From Owenia fusiformis (Eukaryota; Annelida; Polychaeta; Sabellida; Oweniidae), in the NCBI GenBank assembly GCA_903813345.2, contig CAIIXF020000002.1:28901223-28965222 (forward strand): a stretch of DNA of 64,000 bases, written 5' to 3'. Made by a program: the position numbers and the translations under genes. How positions within the stretch are numbered: position 1 is the stretch's first letter; each line of letters opens with the position of its first letter. Below, piece after piece: positions 1-13,040 of the stretch. A model generated the notes under the pieces. That model saw nothing but the letters and a program-made list of their open reading frames with translations, was not told where the DNA came from and did not search any database.

Positions 1-760
1 TTAAGTCATCAAGTACAGTATAGTGAATGATACATGACATGCAATGGAATTAGTTTTACTTTGTTAATATTGTACTAAACTTAATCTCATTTTAGAGTGG
101 TTGTGGAGAAATATGGAAAATGAAATTTTTGGCCAGAGAAGTAAGAAACAGGCTGCAAAAAATTGGCCTGAGAAAAAATGATATGGCTGGTTAAAATCTG
201 GCTGGCCTGCCAAAATGTCTAGGTTAAAAAAATCCTTATTTCACGCACTGCACATGAGTTGAATTTTCAAAAACTAGTGTACATATTTCAATGTTGTCTC
301 TTATAATCATTTGAAATGAAGATTTAAACTGTAGAAGTCACTGTAGTTTAATTTCTGTGTCTGAACATTATGTTGCAATCAAATGTTGATTAAAGTACTT
401 GCACTTTGTGTCGATATTATATCATATGTTATAATAGTTCTATTGCTATCTAGGGGCTTAGTGCAATAGCAGTGCCTTGGAGTTGACATTATATATATGT
501 ACATGCACTATAATGGCTATTTTCTTTGATGAGAGAATAACATAAATACATGTATGAGTAAAATACCATGAGAGGCATTGGATATCATTTTTATTCTCTA
601 TGTATGGTCATCCTAAAGTTATTGTGATATTCATAGGGTATCGTGTGAAAATAAAAATAAAAAATAGTTTTAACCATTGGAAAAATATCATATTTTTGGC
701 TAATTTCCACTAAACCATCTAACAGTTTTCATACTATGGTTAACAGAGATACGGCAACAT

Positions 761-1382
761 TACGGTGGTCGTAGCTTCCCAAAATCATGAGAAATATGCA
801 TATATATATAGGGATAAGCAGTATGATGTCGATTTTTTATACTGTAGATTGGGTTAATTTGGCGCTACTTAATTTGGCAATTTTGCCATTTTTGGCATAT
901 TGGCGGCTATTTAATTTGGCGGATATGCAAAAAAAATTGTTAAACTTACCCGCTGTTTGCGAATTATCATGTAAACATGGTAAATGGGCATGTTTGGCTA
1001 TGTTCATTTTATCTTTTGAGGGCCAATGGCGATATTCACCACGTTTGTACATATTTGTGAGATCATCCTTTACATTTTGCCCCTCGATCGATGCTGCTCC
1101 TATACCGCGCTTTTCCTTTCTAGTTTTTCCTGAGTATTAATGAGTGACTGACCAGTTCTTAGCCAATTTATGAGAGACATTTTTACATATTTTTGGAAAA
1201 AAAACGGAAGTGACCTAGATACACTGGACGAAATACCCTAGATAATTCCCGGGGATTCATTCTAAATTTTGGCGAAGATTTATATTGGCGAATTTTTCAA
1301 TTTCGCCAAATTCGCCAAATTAAAGCGGGCGCCAAATTAACCCAATCTACAGTATTGATTTTGTGAAGCTACAACCACCGTA
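761..1382. mobile_element. Outer inverted-repeat element interrupted by another MITE
   Basis: Positions 761-787 (TACGGTGGTCGTAGCTTCCC...) and 1356-1382 are near-perfect reverse complements, differing at two positions. They flank the 842-1352 MITE. The parsimonious reading is an older short foldback element whose middle received the younger MITE. Confidence 0.7.
842..1352. mobile_element. MITE with perfect 24-bp terminal inverted repeats and TA target site
   Basis: The left end begins CTGTAGATTGGGTTAATTTG at 842. Its exact 24-bp reverse complement ends at 1352, and both ends are flanked by TA. The 511-bp interior has many AATTTGGC words and no transposase. TA duplication and CTGTAG-like ends suggest mobilisation by a Tc1/mariner-type transposase. 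It is inserted inside a second inverted repeat. Confidence 0.85.
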
Positions 1383-1769
1383 GAACAAATGTGACTGAGG
1401 CTTTAGTTACAGTAGTTTACCTATATATAGATACATAAGGAAGGAAATGTTTTTAACCTCTCATATTGCATCATACGAATAAATACTCTGTATACCTGTT
1501 GCACTAACCTATAAACACATGCGTCCATTGAATGCAGTTTGTAAGCCATAAGCATAAGGCGTTTTCTCATCACAAAACAGGTTGTTAACCTCTTTTTTTT
1601 CTTTTTCTATTTAGATATTTATTTGTAAAGTTATAGTTTTGATTTTCACATCCTATGTTTTTTTTTTATTTACTTAATTCTAAATGAATAACCTAGTGAT
1701 TTAGTCTTTTCGGCACATGTTCGTGAAACACTTTTTAGCGTTCCAAGACCAATTGACTTAATGTTAATT

Positions 1770-1852
1770 GAACCTCTATAAGTGGAACACCTCGCAAGTG
1801 GAACACTTTTTAGAGGTACCAAAGGCGTTCCATTTAGACAAGTTTTACTGTA
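1770..1852. mobile_element. Family A element fragment
   Basis: It contains GAACCTCTATAAGTGGAACA, a second GGAACACTTTT and the end ACAAGTTTTACTGTA. These match the right-hand half of fuller family A copies such as 32117-32288. Confidence 0.65.
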
Positions 1853-2536
1853 TTTAGAATAAGAAAAGAAACACAATGTGAGAATGTCAATTTCATATGT
1901 TCCATTTAGGTTGTTAACCTCTGATAGGTTTCAGATTGCATTCCGTGTTTGTATAACAGAAATCATGATTGAATATTTCATAATTCTATTTGATAACTTT
2001 ACTTTTATTAGAGTTCATATTCAATTTGCATATTGGTTTTAAACAAAAATCTTCATGTCACATTTGATTTTTATATCAATAATTCAGATTAAATATCTCT
2101 ACTACTTTCTAATTTATGGATTAATAACTGCTTTGTTTCAGTATTGAAAAATATGACAGCGTTAATATTATAGTGGTCTATATCAGCTATATTAGACCTA
2201 TTGCTGGTTAGACCCCCCTGACATGTTTGTATATTGAAGTTCAGGGTTTTTCTCAAGGAATCAAGTATGCCAATTTTTGTAAATATTTTTAACATATCAT
2301 AATAATTGCTCAAAATCAACAAAAGATATTTTCTACTGCAATGACTGTGCTGTAGGGGGGGGGGGGGGGGTTAACCCCATACCCCTTTTTGAGTATCTGA
2401 TCCATTATTTTAGTTCTCTATGTTTTGTGGGTGTTTGCCTTCATTGCAACAACAGTTCCCAAAGAGAAAATGTTTAAAGATTAGCTGAAAGGCAGTAATA
2501 CAATAATTAATGAACATGTAACGCTTTGTTTTCCAG

Positions 2537-3240
2537 GTAATTATAAAACAAATGATCCTTCTACTCATAATGCCAAACAAAGAGAGAAAAAACCTAAAAA
2601 TGACAAACAAGGTCATCGCAGGAGTACTTCTAGCAGTTCAGATCGTAGCTTATCAAAAGAGAGGATTAATTCTTCGTCAAAAGATGTTTCAAAGGAGAAG
2701 CTTAACTCCTCAAAAGAGAAGCATGAGCCTAGTCACGACAAACTCCAAGATCAAATCCAGAAATTACTTAAAGGTAACTCGATCACTTCGAGTCAAGATA
2801 TCCCGGAAGTTGCAAAAACAAAGCATGAATTTTCCGGGGATAGAAAACCCATGAATTTGAGACTGGATAAAATCAGTCGTCCCTTAACAGATGAGAAATC
2901 AGGAGCGGAATCGGATATGTCATTATGTAGTCCTGCGTCATCTGTCGCGATTGAAGTAGATCATGAGCATCACCCATCTATGACATCACCCAACCAGTTG
3001 CCAAAGAATCCCCCTTCAACTCGTGTCAAAACCATTTCCATGTCTGAGGAAGAGGATTTATTCCGGCAACCTACAGCACCAATAAAGGTTGAGCTGCCTG
3101 AGAAAAACCAGTGGGATTCTGGGAAGGGTCATATGAGACCCCCAAATGGGATTCACCTTCAGGGAATGGGGAAACCAGAGGATTCTGCTCGTCATGGCTT
3201 GCCAAAGCTGAAGATGCCCGTGCATCCACAGCCTAGACTG
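2537..3240 (+). CDS. aff: AFF-family exon, basic/serine-rich N-terminal region
   Basis: A 704-bp internal exon: acceptor TTTGTTTTCCAG ends at 2536 and donor GTAAGT starts at 3241. The first two bases finish a split codon, then 234 codons are open. Residues 1-65 are Lys/Ser/Arg-rich. A short amphipathic stretch, LQDQIQKLLKG (about 69-79), resembles the helix that follows the N-terminal segment in AFF proteins. It is followed by GDRKPMNLRLDK (100-111) and a Ser/Pro-rich part with an EEEDLF acidic patch. The exon ends HGLPKLKMPVHPQPRL. The Met at 2851 is internal, because the frame stays open upstream of it to the acceptor. AFF genes typically have one long exon of this kind after short 5' exons. 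The family call comes from motif recognition, not an alignment. Confidence 0.8.
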
Positions 3241-3285
3241 GTAAGTTGTTTAAAATTCCATTATTCCATGTCTTTTGAACCATTG

Positions 3286-3483
3286 CAGTGATCTTCCCTG
3301 CATTAAAGCAAGTTGGCAAAGCACCTACCAGAAATTTTAAAAACAGGCTACCACCCACCTGTAAAATACCAACTTCAGAATTAGAAAAATCATGAAAAAT
3401 TGGCATATTTTGACCAATTTTGGTCCAAATTGTGAAAATAAAACGTTTGCACCCACTTGAGAAAAAGCCTGTGGAGAACACTG
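3286..3483. mobile_element. Family E MITE just after a donor site
   Basis: It begins CAGTGATCTTCCCTG and ends GTGGAGAACACTG, giving imperfect terminal inverted repeats over about 198 bp. The interior shares CATTAAAGCAAG, ACCACCTGTAAA and GACCAA-TTTGGTC words with the copy at 12074-12239. It starts 46 bases after the long exon. Confidence 0.7.
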
Positions 3484-3552
3484 TAAATTGTACTTCTTTA
3501 TTTATAATTATATGATGGAGTTTACCAATTACCATGCTAAAACCAGTAAAAT

Positions 3553-3721
3553 CCAGTGAAACCCCTAAGCTGAAAGTGGAACACCTCCTTAAGTAGAATG
3601 CCAAATATAAAGTCCTTCTGCCCATTTACTAAATACAAAAGCCCTCTATTTGTGGAATACCTCCCAAGTTGAACACTTTTTGAGGTACCAAAGGTGTTCC
3701 TCTTACACAGGTTTTACTGTA
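3553..3721. mobile_element. Family A MITE
   Basis: Left CCAGTGAAACCCCTAAGC, core GTGGAACACCTCC and TTGAACACTTTTTGAGGTAC, right ACACAGGTTTTACTGTA. The ends form the family's CAGTAAAACC-type inverted repeat. Confidence 0.65.
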
Positions 3722-4742
3722 TTCCACTTTTTCATATGTGAGTACTCTGAACATGTTACTCTGACATGGAAAGCCCAAAATGTACAGATATTTGAGTTAT
3801 GCAGAATTCAGCTCACTTCTCTCTTGAATCAATCATCCACATTAGTTTTTCCACTGAGCACCTGTTGTGGGGGAGGGGGGAGACAATCCCAGACATGTTA
3901 ATGATTTGGTAGAAAAAGGTATATACGAGGGGTGATCCAAAGGTCTTGGACGCCCTGCCCTGCTCTAATTTTTAAGGTTTTTGATAAAATTACTTACATG
4001 TAAAGGTGCAGAAGTCGAAGTTACCTGTAGTCATGTTATAAATATAAGATAAGGTAAAATATGTGGAATCGGCTTGTAATATCTATAGAATCTGCCTGTT
4101 GTTCAAAAATGCTGGAAAATCAGAAACTTCATTAAAAATAGAAAGGAAGTGGATAAGATTGAGACGTTATTTGAGAAGCCATCTTATGAGCTTCTTCGAA
4201 TTCCAAGGTTGTTATAACAAGTTAAAGCACTAGCAGAAACCTTTTGAAACAAGATGTCTTATGACATCTAGTGTGTTGTAACCTGTTAGATTGCTTCACT
4301 TTGCACATATAGGCCATGCAACATAAAACTCAGTAGCTCTTGTTGAATTGTTGCAAACTAAAGGTCAATTTTATATTTATTTGTTATCTGTTGCTGGAAG
4401 CTTTGCAGATGCGGATTTCTCACCCTTACGCATTGAATAGCATGATTATGAAACGAAAATTAATACTTTCATATATATCCAAACACATGTGGCTTCCTTC
4501 TTGACTGGAATGATTCTAAATTAAAATTCGAATTAGACAAAGTGGGTTGTTTAATGATATTTATGGCATATATTTGAAAGGTGTTCATGCCGTTTTACTT
4601 GAGTTGAGTTTTCAGTAAAGATAAAGTAGTGATAGGGTATGTTTCCTTATTGTTTACTGTAAAGTGGAACTTTGTGTATATCTATATGGTTTTTAGGGCT
4701 TTCTTATGTGCCACTTTTACTTCATAATGAGTGTTGAATATA

Positions 4743-4805
4743 TAGTTAAACCTGTTATATGTGAACACCTTTCTAATGTGAAATCAACAGAATGTGAACA
4801 CTTTA
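4743..4805. mobile_element. Family A partial element
   Basis: It has AGTTAAACCTGTTATATGTG then GAACACC and TGTGAACACTTT words. The right terminal repeat was not found. Confidence 0.45.
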
Positions 4806-4864
4806 AACTATGAAAAATATGCATAAACATAGTTCTTATTTTTTACAAATACTAAAAGTGAGCA

Positions 4865-4980
4865 GAATATCAGATAATTTTGAGTGATATCATTTTTATT
4901 AACAAGTTGATATCAAATACCTGGCGATATCAAATATCTTTGAGGTGATATATGATATCACTAGAAATGATCTGATATTC
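4865..4980. repeat. Imperfect hairpin with GATATCA ends
   Basis: GAATATCAGATAATTTTGAG at 4865 is mirrored by the reverse complement ending at 4980. The interior holds further GATATCAAAT words. A shorter relative lies at about 32640-32712, so this is a dispersed foldback. Confidence 0.55.
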
Positions 4981-6667
4981 AGTTTATTTAAAGATAAATT
5001 AAAAAATTCAAATTTGTTTATCACATGGACAGCCGCATATGAGGCTCATGAATAATTTTCTAAAAATGTCACACTCATCTCCATAATATCAGAAATATCA
5101 TTAGGTGTTATTGTACAGGGAACACAATAATCGTGGGTTAAAGAGTGATTTCCAATTAGAAAATGTCAATGAAATCAATCTCTGAAAATGATTCTGAGCC
5201 ACTTATCTACGCTTTATTTGAAGATTCATTATGTCATTAAGGAGAAAAATATTAGTGATGTAGTTGCGCAAATGTTTTTTTTAATTGCTCTGCTAATGGT
5301 TTTCTTTATTTTATAAAACTTTGGCAATTAGTACTTGTATGATTTTGTAAATATTAATAAATCATCAAAATTTATTTAGCAATTATCAATTTGGAAATGT
5401 CTAATTTATGTTTCATAAGAATGAACCAATCGGGGGCTTTACACCTGCACCTCATTCAACTATTTTAGCACAAGCAAAGGGAAGCCTATTTCTTAGAATA
5501 ATACAAATGATTTTTTGAAATTTGTTTACAAATTTTAAGTTGAATTATGAAAGTAGGCCTGCTTAAAATGAAATAGTAGGGGTTCCAATAGAAATCCGTA
5601 ACAAACAAAATTGAAAGGAATTTCTAATTAATCATAACATAACTTGAAAATAGTTCGAAAAAAATTCAAGAAACAACTGGAAAATCTCCTGTTATCTGCT
5701 GCGAATGAAACTGTTGTAGTACAAATGTTGTTGATGTTTATATGTTAAGGCTCTAAATGATTTTCAGATGAACATTTAAAAACAGCTGATTTTTTTATTT
5801 ACCAAGTGCTTCAAGGTCATCAAACACTAAAAGTGAATGCTCGGATGCTTTGCAATCAGGCGATGTAAACACATTCCGTTAATAAAGCTAACTCCATTTG
5901 TTTGGCATGGAACTCAGAACTGTAACATTTAGGCTATGTGAGCTCACTGTTCGCCCCAATGTGAATGCTTTGGCGGGGTATGGCATGGGTACACGGTGGG
6001 CAAAACAAATAGTTTTACAGTAAGATATCCCCCATCATACCAAATACAAAATTAGTAAATTCAAAATTCATGCCGACACATGCTGATAAACAGTGAGCCC
6101 ACACAGCTTTTGGGAAAGCTACTTTGGAGAGTATCCCTTTGTCTTGCCTATATCTGGTCAGAATATATAGTCAGGAAATTATGACATTACATTTTCTGCC
6201 TGTAAATAGCCAACATTCATTTTATCCTCAAACTCCAAGAATTTAGTCTTGCTTAGAGACCCTGGAGCATTCCCCTTATTTACTACAACAAGAAGTTGAA
6301 GTGGGGGAGGGGGTCTTGATGCGAGACGCGTAACTAATTTGAGAAATCATCTCAAATAATCAGAGGGACTACTTACTTGTTTTTCATTTATAAGAGTGAG
6401 TTACCTAATTCGCCATGTTTTCTTTGGGATTTTACCAAGAATGGTCTCTTGAGGCACACATATTATGGGTTTTGTTAGCAGAATGTAATTTTCTCCGGTT
6501 GTTTTTGCCAAAGTCGCATGAGAAATTTTGCGATTGTTTCTATTTTAAGATTATGATTTCTAATAATTTTGCTGTTTATTTGTCTCGCCTATAGCCTTGA
6601 ATCCTAATGAAGCTCCTATGTATGTTGAGCACACTGAACTCACAATCTCACTATCTTGTGTAAATAT

Positions 6668-6783
6668 ACAAATACAGTTAAACTAATTTCAGCAGGCAAC
6701 ATCATGAAATCTTGGCCCGAATGCCAAAGACTCGAGGGCCAAGATTTTGTAAGTATGTTACCCGCTGAAATGAGGTTATTTGT
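6668..6783. repeat. Hairpin element, about 50-bp arms
   Basis: The arms 6668-6718 and 6736-6783 are imperfect reverse complements. They include CAGCAGGCAACAT against ATGTTACCCGCTG and AAATCTTGGCCC against GGGCCAAGATTT, with a loop of about 17 bases. The overlapping short frames on both strands are by-products of this symmetry. Confidence 0.7.
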
Positions 6784-7095
6784 ATTATCACCACATAATG
6801 ATAACTGCAGTAAGTATGCAAACTCGTTATTCCCCCTAGACAGATAATCAAGTCCCACCACTATGGCTCTACCTATTGCTAGAGTCAATATCATAAAATA
6901 TAAGTCTCCTAAACTAGTACTAAGACCCTGAGAACAGACTTTGCAAGGTGTTGATAATAGTAAAGTACACAGCTTTATTCAAGAACTTTCTAAAAAAAGA
7001 TCCAGATTTTCTAGTTGATGTCAACAGATGACATCTATCTTTAGAAAAAGATAAAATACGACAATTTTACAATTGGCATAGCATTCATCAATTTT

Positions 7096-7239
7096 ATATC
7101 ACCACCAAATGTGGTGACATATTGTTAGTCTCCAACTTTTTTTGTGAACATTGTTCAGCGGTCTGTGGTTGGTGTTTGGAATTTGGTGTCTGCAACAAAT
7201 GGTAGGTGATGACATATTGCATGTTAACGCCTTGTTTAT
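7096..7239. mobile_element. Family B element
   Basis: It begins TATCACCACCAAATGTGGTG, has TCTCCAACTTTTTTTGTG and a G/T-rich GGTGTTTGG middle, and ends GCATGTTAACGCCTTGTTTA. This is the fullest simple copy of the family. Confidence 0.65.
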
Positions 7240-10200
7240 TTCTGTTATTGCTACTCATGGAAAAGGATAAAAATCAACATTTTTGTCTGAGATCATTATA
7301 AATCTGTCTGCAAAACTTAACTCTTAAGCTTTATGTAGTTTGAATAAAGTAATGAATGAAATGAAACTGTTTAAATATCAAAAGTTTTTTTCATAAATGG
7401 CCCTGTCATATGCAATTCATAATTTAAAGAAAAGGAGTGAAATAAGGAAGAAATAAAGTAAATAGATTCAAAGATATACCAGAAAAAGGCAAAGTTTTCA
7501 TTTGAAGCTAAATAGCATCATAATCTCTTGCAAGCAGACCACATTTTCAGTATCATTGCTTACTTTTCTCTGTTTTCCGGCGAGGTAATATCTAGACATT
7601 AATTATTATAATACACAGAGTTGTTATTGATCTCGCTTCCCCCTTATGTTACATTTAACATACTGCCCATTCTCTAGTTATTCCTTCAATTTCAATTTTT
7701 TGTTTTATATGTTTATTTTTTTTATAAAGGTATGAACGATTTGGAGGCAACTTGTAGGTTCATGGCGCAGAATAGTGTGTGGTACTTTTCCATCTATCAC
7801 AGGGTCATATTATATAAATTATTCTAGAAAAAACTATCATATTGAAACATGATATCTAGGTTAGGCAGTTATGAAAAGACAGTCTTTGATGCTGGATACA
7901 CATGGGTGCAGATTAGGTACAGTTTAGGTGCAGTTTGGTGTAAGTGAAGGTATGATTATTCTCGACTTATATTATGATGGTACAGTTATGCAAAGTGTCT
8001 TAATCATTTTTTTGCTTGACATTTCTCATGCAATTTACCCTTGCTAAAAATGATCCCTAGATCATGTTTTTTTAATTTATTATCAAATTGCTCAAATATT
8101 GCAGTGATATTTCTTAACTAATTAGTTATTAACTACTTGTTCACTTTATTCCTTGCTTTCAATCTATCTTAATTTTGTATTTTAAATATGACCAGTATAC
8201 GGTTTATTTCTCAACCAAATGAAAAATCCCTTGATTTGATACAAGTAGGCCATAATTCTACCATATTCTCCTATAAAACAACATGTTATCGTATTCTCCA
8301 AAGTTCAAGGTTTAGTATGATTCAGATATCTGATAAAGATATAAATATTATTGTAGTTTTCTGTTAATTAGAATTTGATCTTGGAGAAAGAGAAATTAAT
8401 ACCATCTTAATTGATATTACTGCAGTAATTTCAGGTCAATGTTTTTTTGTAATTGTTTATTATTTTTTTGTGAAATTATGTGATATTATTAATTGCAGTA
8501 AGACCTATCTATTTGTAATGCCTCTGGGAATCTTATTTGGAAACCAGCTTAACGTGTTTGGTTTAAACAAGCACACTACCCTACCACGTGACCACGTTTA
8601 AAAGGGAAACAGGGTACAGCTAAGTTGCAAATGGAGGACGTGGGTTTAGTTCCATATTTCTGAACGTAAAATACATTTTACATTTATTTCTAGTGTTCTA
8701 CCAGACATAGAATTGATTCACCAAGCAGTTTGTAGAATATTGTTGGCAAAAAACCACTATAGGCAAAGATAGATAATAGTGGACGCAGTGAAGCAAAACT
8801 CAATGCAATACACGATACATTTCAGTAAATCTATCAACGTACAGGGAGCATGTAAGTTTCCCTTCGAAAACGTTACATTGATATGTAACAAACAAACAGT
8901 TAACTGTTATTTAAACTGCGTGTCAATGTGTTATATGTTGATACGTTTTCCGGTATGTTATTCAACTGTATTTTTGTGAATTAATTGTTTTTCTAAAATC
9001 TTAAGATGCAAAAAAGTCGTCCAAGAAATGTATCTTTACTTTGCCGTAAGGCATAACATATTGTGAAACATTTTTCCTCTTGTCACAAAGAGGATAATGT
9101 TTGTTTCGAGGTGTCTTGTGATGAGCGTTTCATGATTAAATGCAAAATCACTGGATCAGATGCCATCCAAAAACATCTGACATTCAACACGTCATATAAG
9201 ACTAAATCGATCTGGTATTAGTTTTTTTTACAATGATAGAGAAATACGACGTCATATCAGTGCTACAGCAAATCGTGAAGAAAAAAATGCTCTCAAGTCG
9301 TGGCATGATGGTATTTTGAACAAAATATTTTAAATGATCGGTTTTTGAGGACGGTGTAGTGAATTAGACCATTCAAGGGGTTATATAGAAAGATTCTTTA
9401 CATGTAGTTCAGGCAATTTTAATTATTCTGAATAGCGGATAGTCATTGATCCTGATAGCGGATAGTCATTTATCATTAACGTGTTCATATTTAATTTCGT
9501 TATTTCATTTCAATTTGATACCCCAGAAGCACATATAATCTAGCGTTCTTGTCAATTTAATGTCTGAAATGCATAAACGACCTGAAAGCCCGTGTCTAAA
9601 TCTACAAAACAATGTTTACTTTATTTGGATTAAATAACAATTGATGACACCTCAAAGCATCAACAGGCGGCCTTTTTAGCATTATTTTCACTGTTTGCAA
9701 CGTAAATGTACATGAGATCGGGACATAGTATGTCTGTATAATCAGCTTACTTTCTCGCTCCCTGTACTATTGAACAATTTACATTCCTTGTACCATGTAT
9801 TGATCAACTTTTGCAGCTGTGTACCGTGTACTATGACATATCAAATATTTTAAAATTTGAAACGATATTATTTACATTCTTTCTTCAACTATCATATAAC
9901 TTGGAACATGGACTTGACTATTGCACCACTGAAGTTCAGCGAATAGCAATATTGACTCACTCCGAGCACCAAACGTATTAACCTTTTGACTAAGCAGTCG
10001 ATATACTCAAAAGCGACGTGTTTGAAAGCCAAAAAAATTGTGCATGCGCTATCGAGGTAGGGTAGTGTGCAAGTGTTCACATTTTAAGGGAATCAATAGG
10101 AGGTTAAAAAGTTGGGACCAAAAAATGGTTGCATTATAGTAGTCTTGTATTGCTGGACTGTAGACCAACACAACATAGGATAGATTGTGTGAGGAGGTGT

Positions 10201-11849
10201 GTTTTTGTGGTAGGGGGGCTTGCAAGGCCGTGTTCTTGTAGCTAGACAAGGATTAGAGAGGTGTTTTTGATGATAGAGGTGTTTTGATTGAAGATGTATT
10301 TGGATTAGAGAAGTGTTTTTAGACACAGATATTACTGCATTAAGTAACTGTTATACCCTGGATTAGAGAATTAAGATAATTCCTGGATTTTCCTAAATTT
10401 TGAGTCATACATTTCCAGCACATATTCAGATAATATAATACCAGGACTTTATTTTCTAGACCAGGACGGTATATATTTTATGAATTATACCTTCATTTCA
10501 ACTGAGCAAGTTACAGCTCAGCTGCTCGTACATGTCAATCTCAAGGATATCATCAAAACATGGTCTACATGCCAAAGTTATTTTTCTAGTTCATCCGATG
10601 CTTATGAAACCTAGTTTAGCTACAAGCCCCTGTGACCCCCCCCCTCGCACTACATCACTACACTTGTATGATCAACACTTATCACACAGGGAGTTTGTAT
10701 TTAATTTCTCATAATGTGCTGTTTCACATTTAAATGTCTTATCTCTTGTTCAACCGCAAATGTACTTCAAAGTCTTATAATTTTTCTGACTAATTCATGT
10801 TCTGCTACTCTAGTTTGGAGTTGAAGCATAGTTTTGGTTATTGGCCCTATTTGTTTTTTCCTTTATCTTTTTTCTTTTTTTCTCTCTGTGTTTTGGTCAT
10901 CCCCACTTTGCCCCTCGGTATCTACATGCAGCGTATATATCAAGTTTACATTTTGTCATCAGTTCATATAATATTCATTAACCCTTTACCGACGTGAATA
11001 TAAGAGGAAAATGTTGACCCTGGTGACGGATAAGTAAAAGCAAATCATCTACCCCCAGGGACCTATATCCTGAATTTTATCACTGAAACTCAATTTTTAG
11101 TAAGGATTATCACATTAGAACAACTTGTCAATATTTGGTGTAAAAATACTTAATAGAACTGGAGATATTGTCATTTCATTCTCAATTATAAATTAAAATA
11201 ATGGTGCCAAAAGGAGCCTATCGTCCTGAAAGGTATTACATAATAGGACTGCATGTTAAGAGTGTCATCATAAGTATGGCTTCATCATTTATTAAAGCTT
11301 TTCTCATTTCAGAGATTCTTTAGCAGTTGTTGTTCACAATCATGGCTTTAGCATTTTGCAAATGGGAAAATATTTAACAAACATATTCCACTTACATGAA
11401 TATGTACTTATTTAGTATAGCTGTTATTGAAGAATTATAAAGTTATCGGACAAACCGCAGTGTGTTTCTTTTGTTCTTTATTGTGTAGGGAGTCATAATT
11501 AGAATCTTATGTGCCTAGAGGTGTGATTTATTTTAAGCTATATTCTGACAAGTTCTCACATGGCCTCTCGATCAATACCATACCTAGAATAAGTTACGTT
11601 TAATTATTATCGCAATATTTCAGACGTAATACGACCTTTATTAATAAAAAAGAAAGTGATAATTATAAATATGTGTGACGTGTTTGTTTTATCTGAATAA
11701 GAAAAACAGTTTATTTGTTGAATAGACTCAACCAGTTATTAAAGTAGAAAATTGTCAAAAGGTCAAGAACATGACTGCGCTCGTGAATAAAAGAATGGGA
11801 GTTTAGTCTATCCTGAAAATAGAGTGCTTTAAAATAGTGAGGAACCCAA

Positions 11850-11996
11850 TGAAAGAGTAAAACACAAGTGCTCAAATTATACAGAACATTCCATCAAAAG
11901 AGCCAATCACAAGTGCTCAAATGAAACAAACTACATATGTATAACCAAAGTAAAGATTTTATCAAAAGAGTAAAGCTCAAGTGCTCAAATGATTCT
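11850..11996. repeat. Three dispersed copies of an AAAAGAG...CAAGTGCTCAAAT unit before an acceptor
   Basis: CAAGTGCTCAAAT occurs at about 11867, 11909 and 11978. Each is preceded by AAGAGTAAA- or AAGAGCCAA-type sequence. The last copy lies about 20 bases upstream of the acceptor at 12008. Confidence 0.6.
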
Positions 11997-12008
11997 TTAT
12001 ATTTTCAG

Positions 12009-12050
12009 ACAAAGCCATCAGACACAGACTCTGTTAGGACAATTTTACAG
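12009..12050 (+). CDS. aff: AFF-family exon, 14 codons (TKPSDTDSVRTILQ)
   Basis: A 42-bp phase 0/0 exon between acceptor TTATATTTTCAG and donor GTAAGT. It encodes TKPSDTDSVRTILQ. SVRTILQ runs directly into EMQ of the next exon, giving the counterpart of the conserved AFF 'S-V-E-E-I-L-x-E-M' segment. Standing alone it would be too short to call. The phase match on both sides and the continuation of the family motif across the junction make it credible. A tandem-like repeat of a CAAGTGCTCAAAT unit ends about 20 bases before the acceptor, and a family E MITE begins 24 bases after the exon end. Confidence 0.75.
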
Positions 12051-12073
12051 GTAAGTGAGGATCAGACAAACTT

Positions 12074-12239
12074 CAGTGATCTCCCCAGCATTAAGCAAGT
12101 AGGCGCAGCTGAGATTTCAAATTTGGCTTGCATCCACCTGTAAATCCCTTTGCATCCAAAAAAATCACGAAAATGGGCATAGTTTGACCAAGTTTGGTCT
12201 GAATTGTGAAATTTAGAAAAAATCTTGTGGAGAACACTG
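12074..12239. mobile_element. Family E MITE just after a donor site
   Basis: It begins CAGTGATCTCCCCAGC and ends TGTGGAGAACACTG, 166 bp in all, and is plainly related to 3286-3483. It starts 24 bases after the 14-codon exon. Confidence 0.72.
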
Positions 12240-12913
12240 ACTCTGTAATCATAATTGTAGCCTTGCATTAAGACGCTTCCCCTACCCCCCCCCCCCCACC
12301 CCATTTACTTTCTCTATAACAGAGGATGGATAAGCGGATGCTCCTTAGTAAGGGAATAGGGATAAATCTACCTTTTCTCAACTTTTACTCCATCCACATT
12401 CTTCGGACACAGACCTCCAAAACTCATAACTCATTCTTCAGAAGAAGAACTGAGCGTAGCGGATGATGTCTGGAGCCTTGCATTCAGAGAATGTGACATC
12501 CATATTATATGGTGTCCTGACTTTCCCTCCACTCACTTGTCGGTCTTGATGTAAGACTTCAAATGTTTTTTCAATGAATATAAAAAGGAATAAAAAAAAG
12601 ACTTGATGAAATTTAATCTTATATTATTCCTGTCAATTGATGCTATAAAATGACTGCACAGCAGTGATTTTCCGGGAAATCATTATCTTTTTTTCATTTT
12701 AAGACAAGGATATGTAGTGAAAGGAAGGAAATGCATTGTTACAGCCCCTTAGTGAATGCCTCCGTTTCCCAATAGGGAAAGCACGGAAGGATTTGACAAT
12801 AATTGAACATTGTAACTAAATCTCTACCTGTTTTCATCTATGCATCATTTAATATCTTCAGTTACAGGGTGAGTCGCATATCTTGACTCACATTGCCCAC
12901 TCGTCTATCCATC

Positions 12914-13040
12914 TTTTACATGTTTGATAATTGACTTAAAAAAAATTGATAATAATTTTACATGTTTGATAATTGAATAAAAAAAGTTGATAATAATTTT
13001 TACATGTTTGATAATTGAATAAAAAAAGTTGATAATAATT
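12914..13040 (+). repeat. 42-bp tandem repeat, three copies
   Basis: TTTTACATGTTTGATAATTG followed by an A run and GTTGATAATAAT is repeated three times with little divergence. Confidence 0.85.

Larger units (their letters stand above)
1..2536 (+). other. Upstream intron sequence
   Basis: This ends at the acceptor of the first recognised exon. It holds a nested MITE pair (761-1382), a family A element end (about 1770-1852) and an 18-base G run around 2353-2370. I found no exon resembling the family's N-terminal segment, so the previous exon probably lies beyond the left edge. Confidence 0.6.
3241..12008 (+). other. Intron between long exon and 14-codon exon
   Basis: About 8.8 kb. It contains family E (3286-3483) and A (3553-3721) elements, a further partial A element (4743-4805), hairpins at 4865-4980 and 6668-6783, a family B element (7096-7239), GTGTTTTTGATT-like degenerate repeats (10190-10330) and a CAAGTGCTCAAAT triplicate (11850-11990). 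Between 5000 and 6600 and between 7250 and 10000 I see only unique A+T-rich sequence with chance short frames. Confidence 0.7.

Noticed and set aside
2353-2370. G-run as a G-quadruplex regulatory element
   Set aside because: A single homopolymer run; similar G/C runs occur in several MITE interiors here, so no specific function is supported.
2552-2854. A 100-codon + frame starting with MILLLIMPNK
   Set aside because: It is a shadow of the long AFF exon in another frame; the true frame has splice phase agreement and family motifs.
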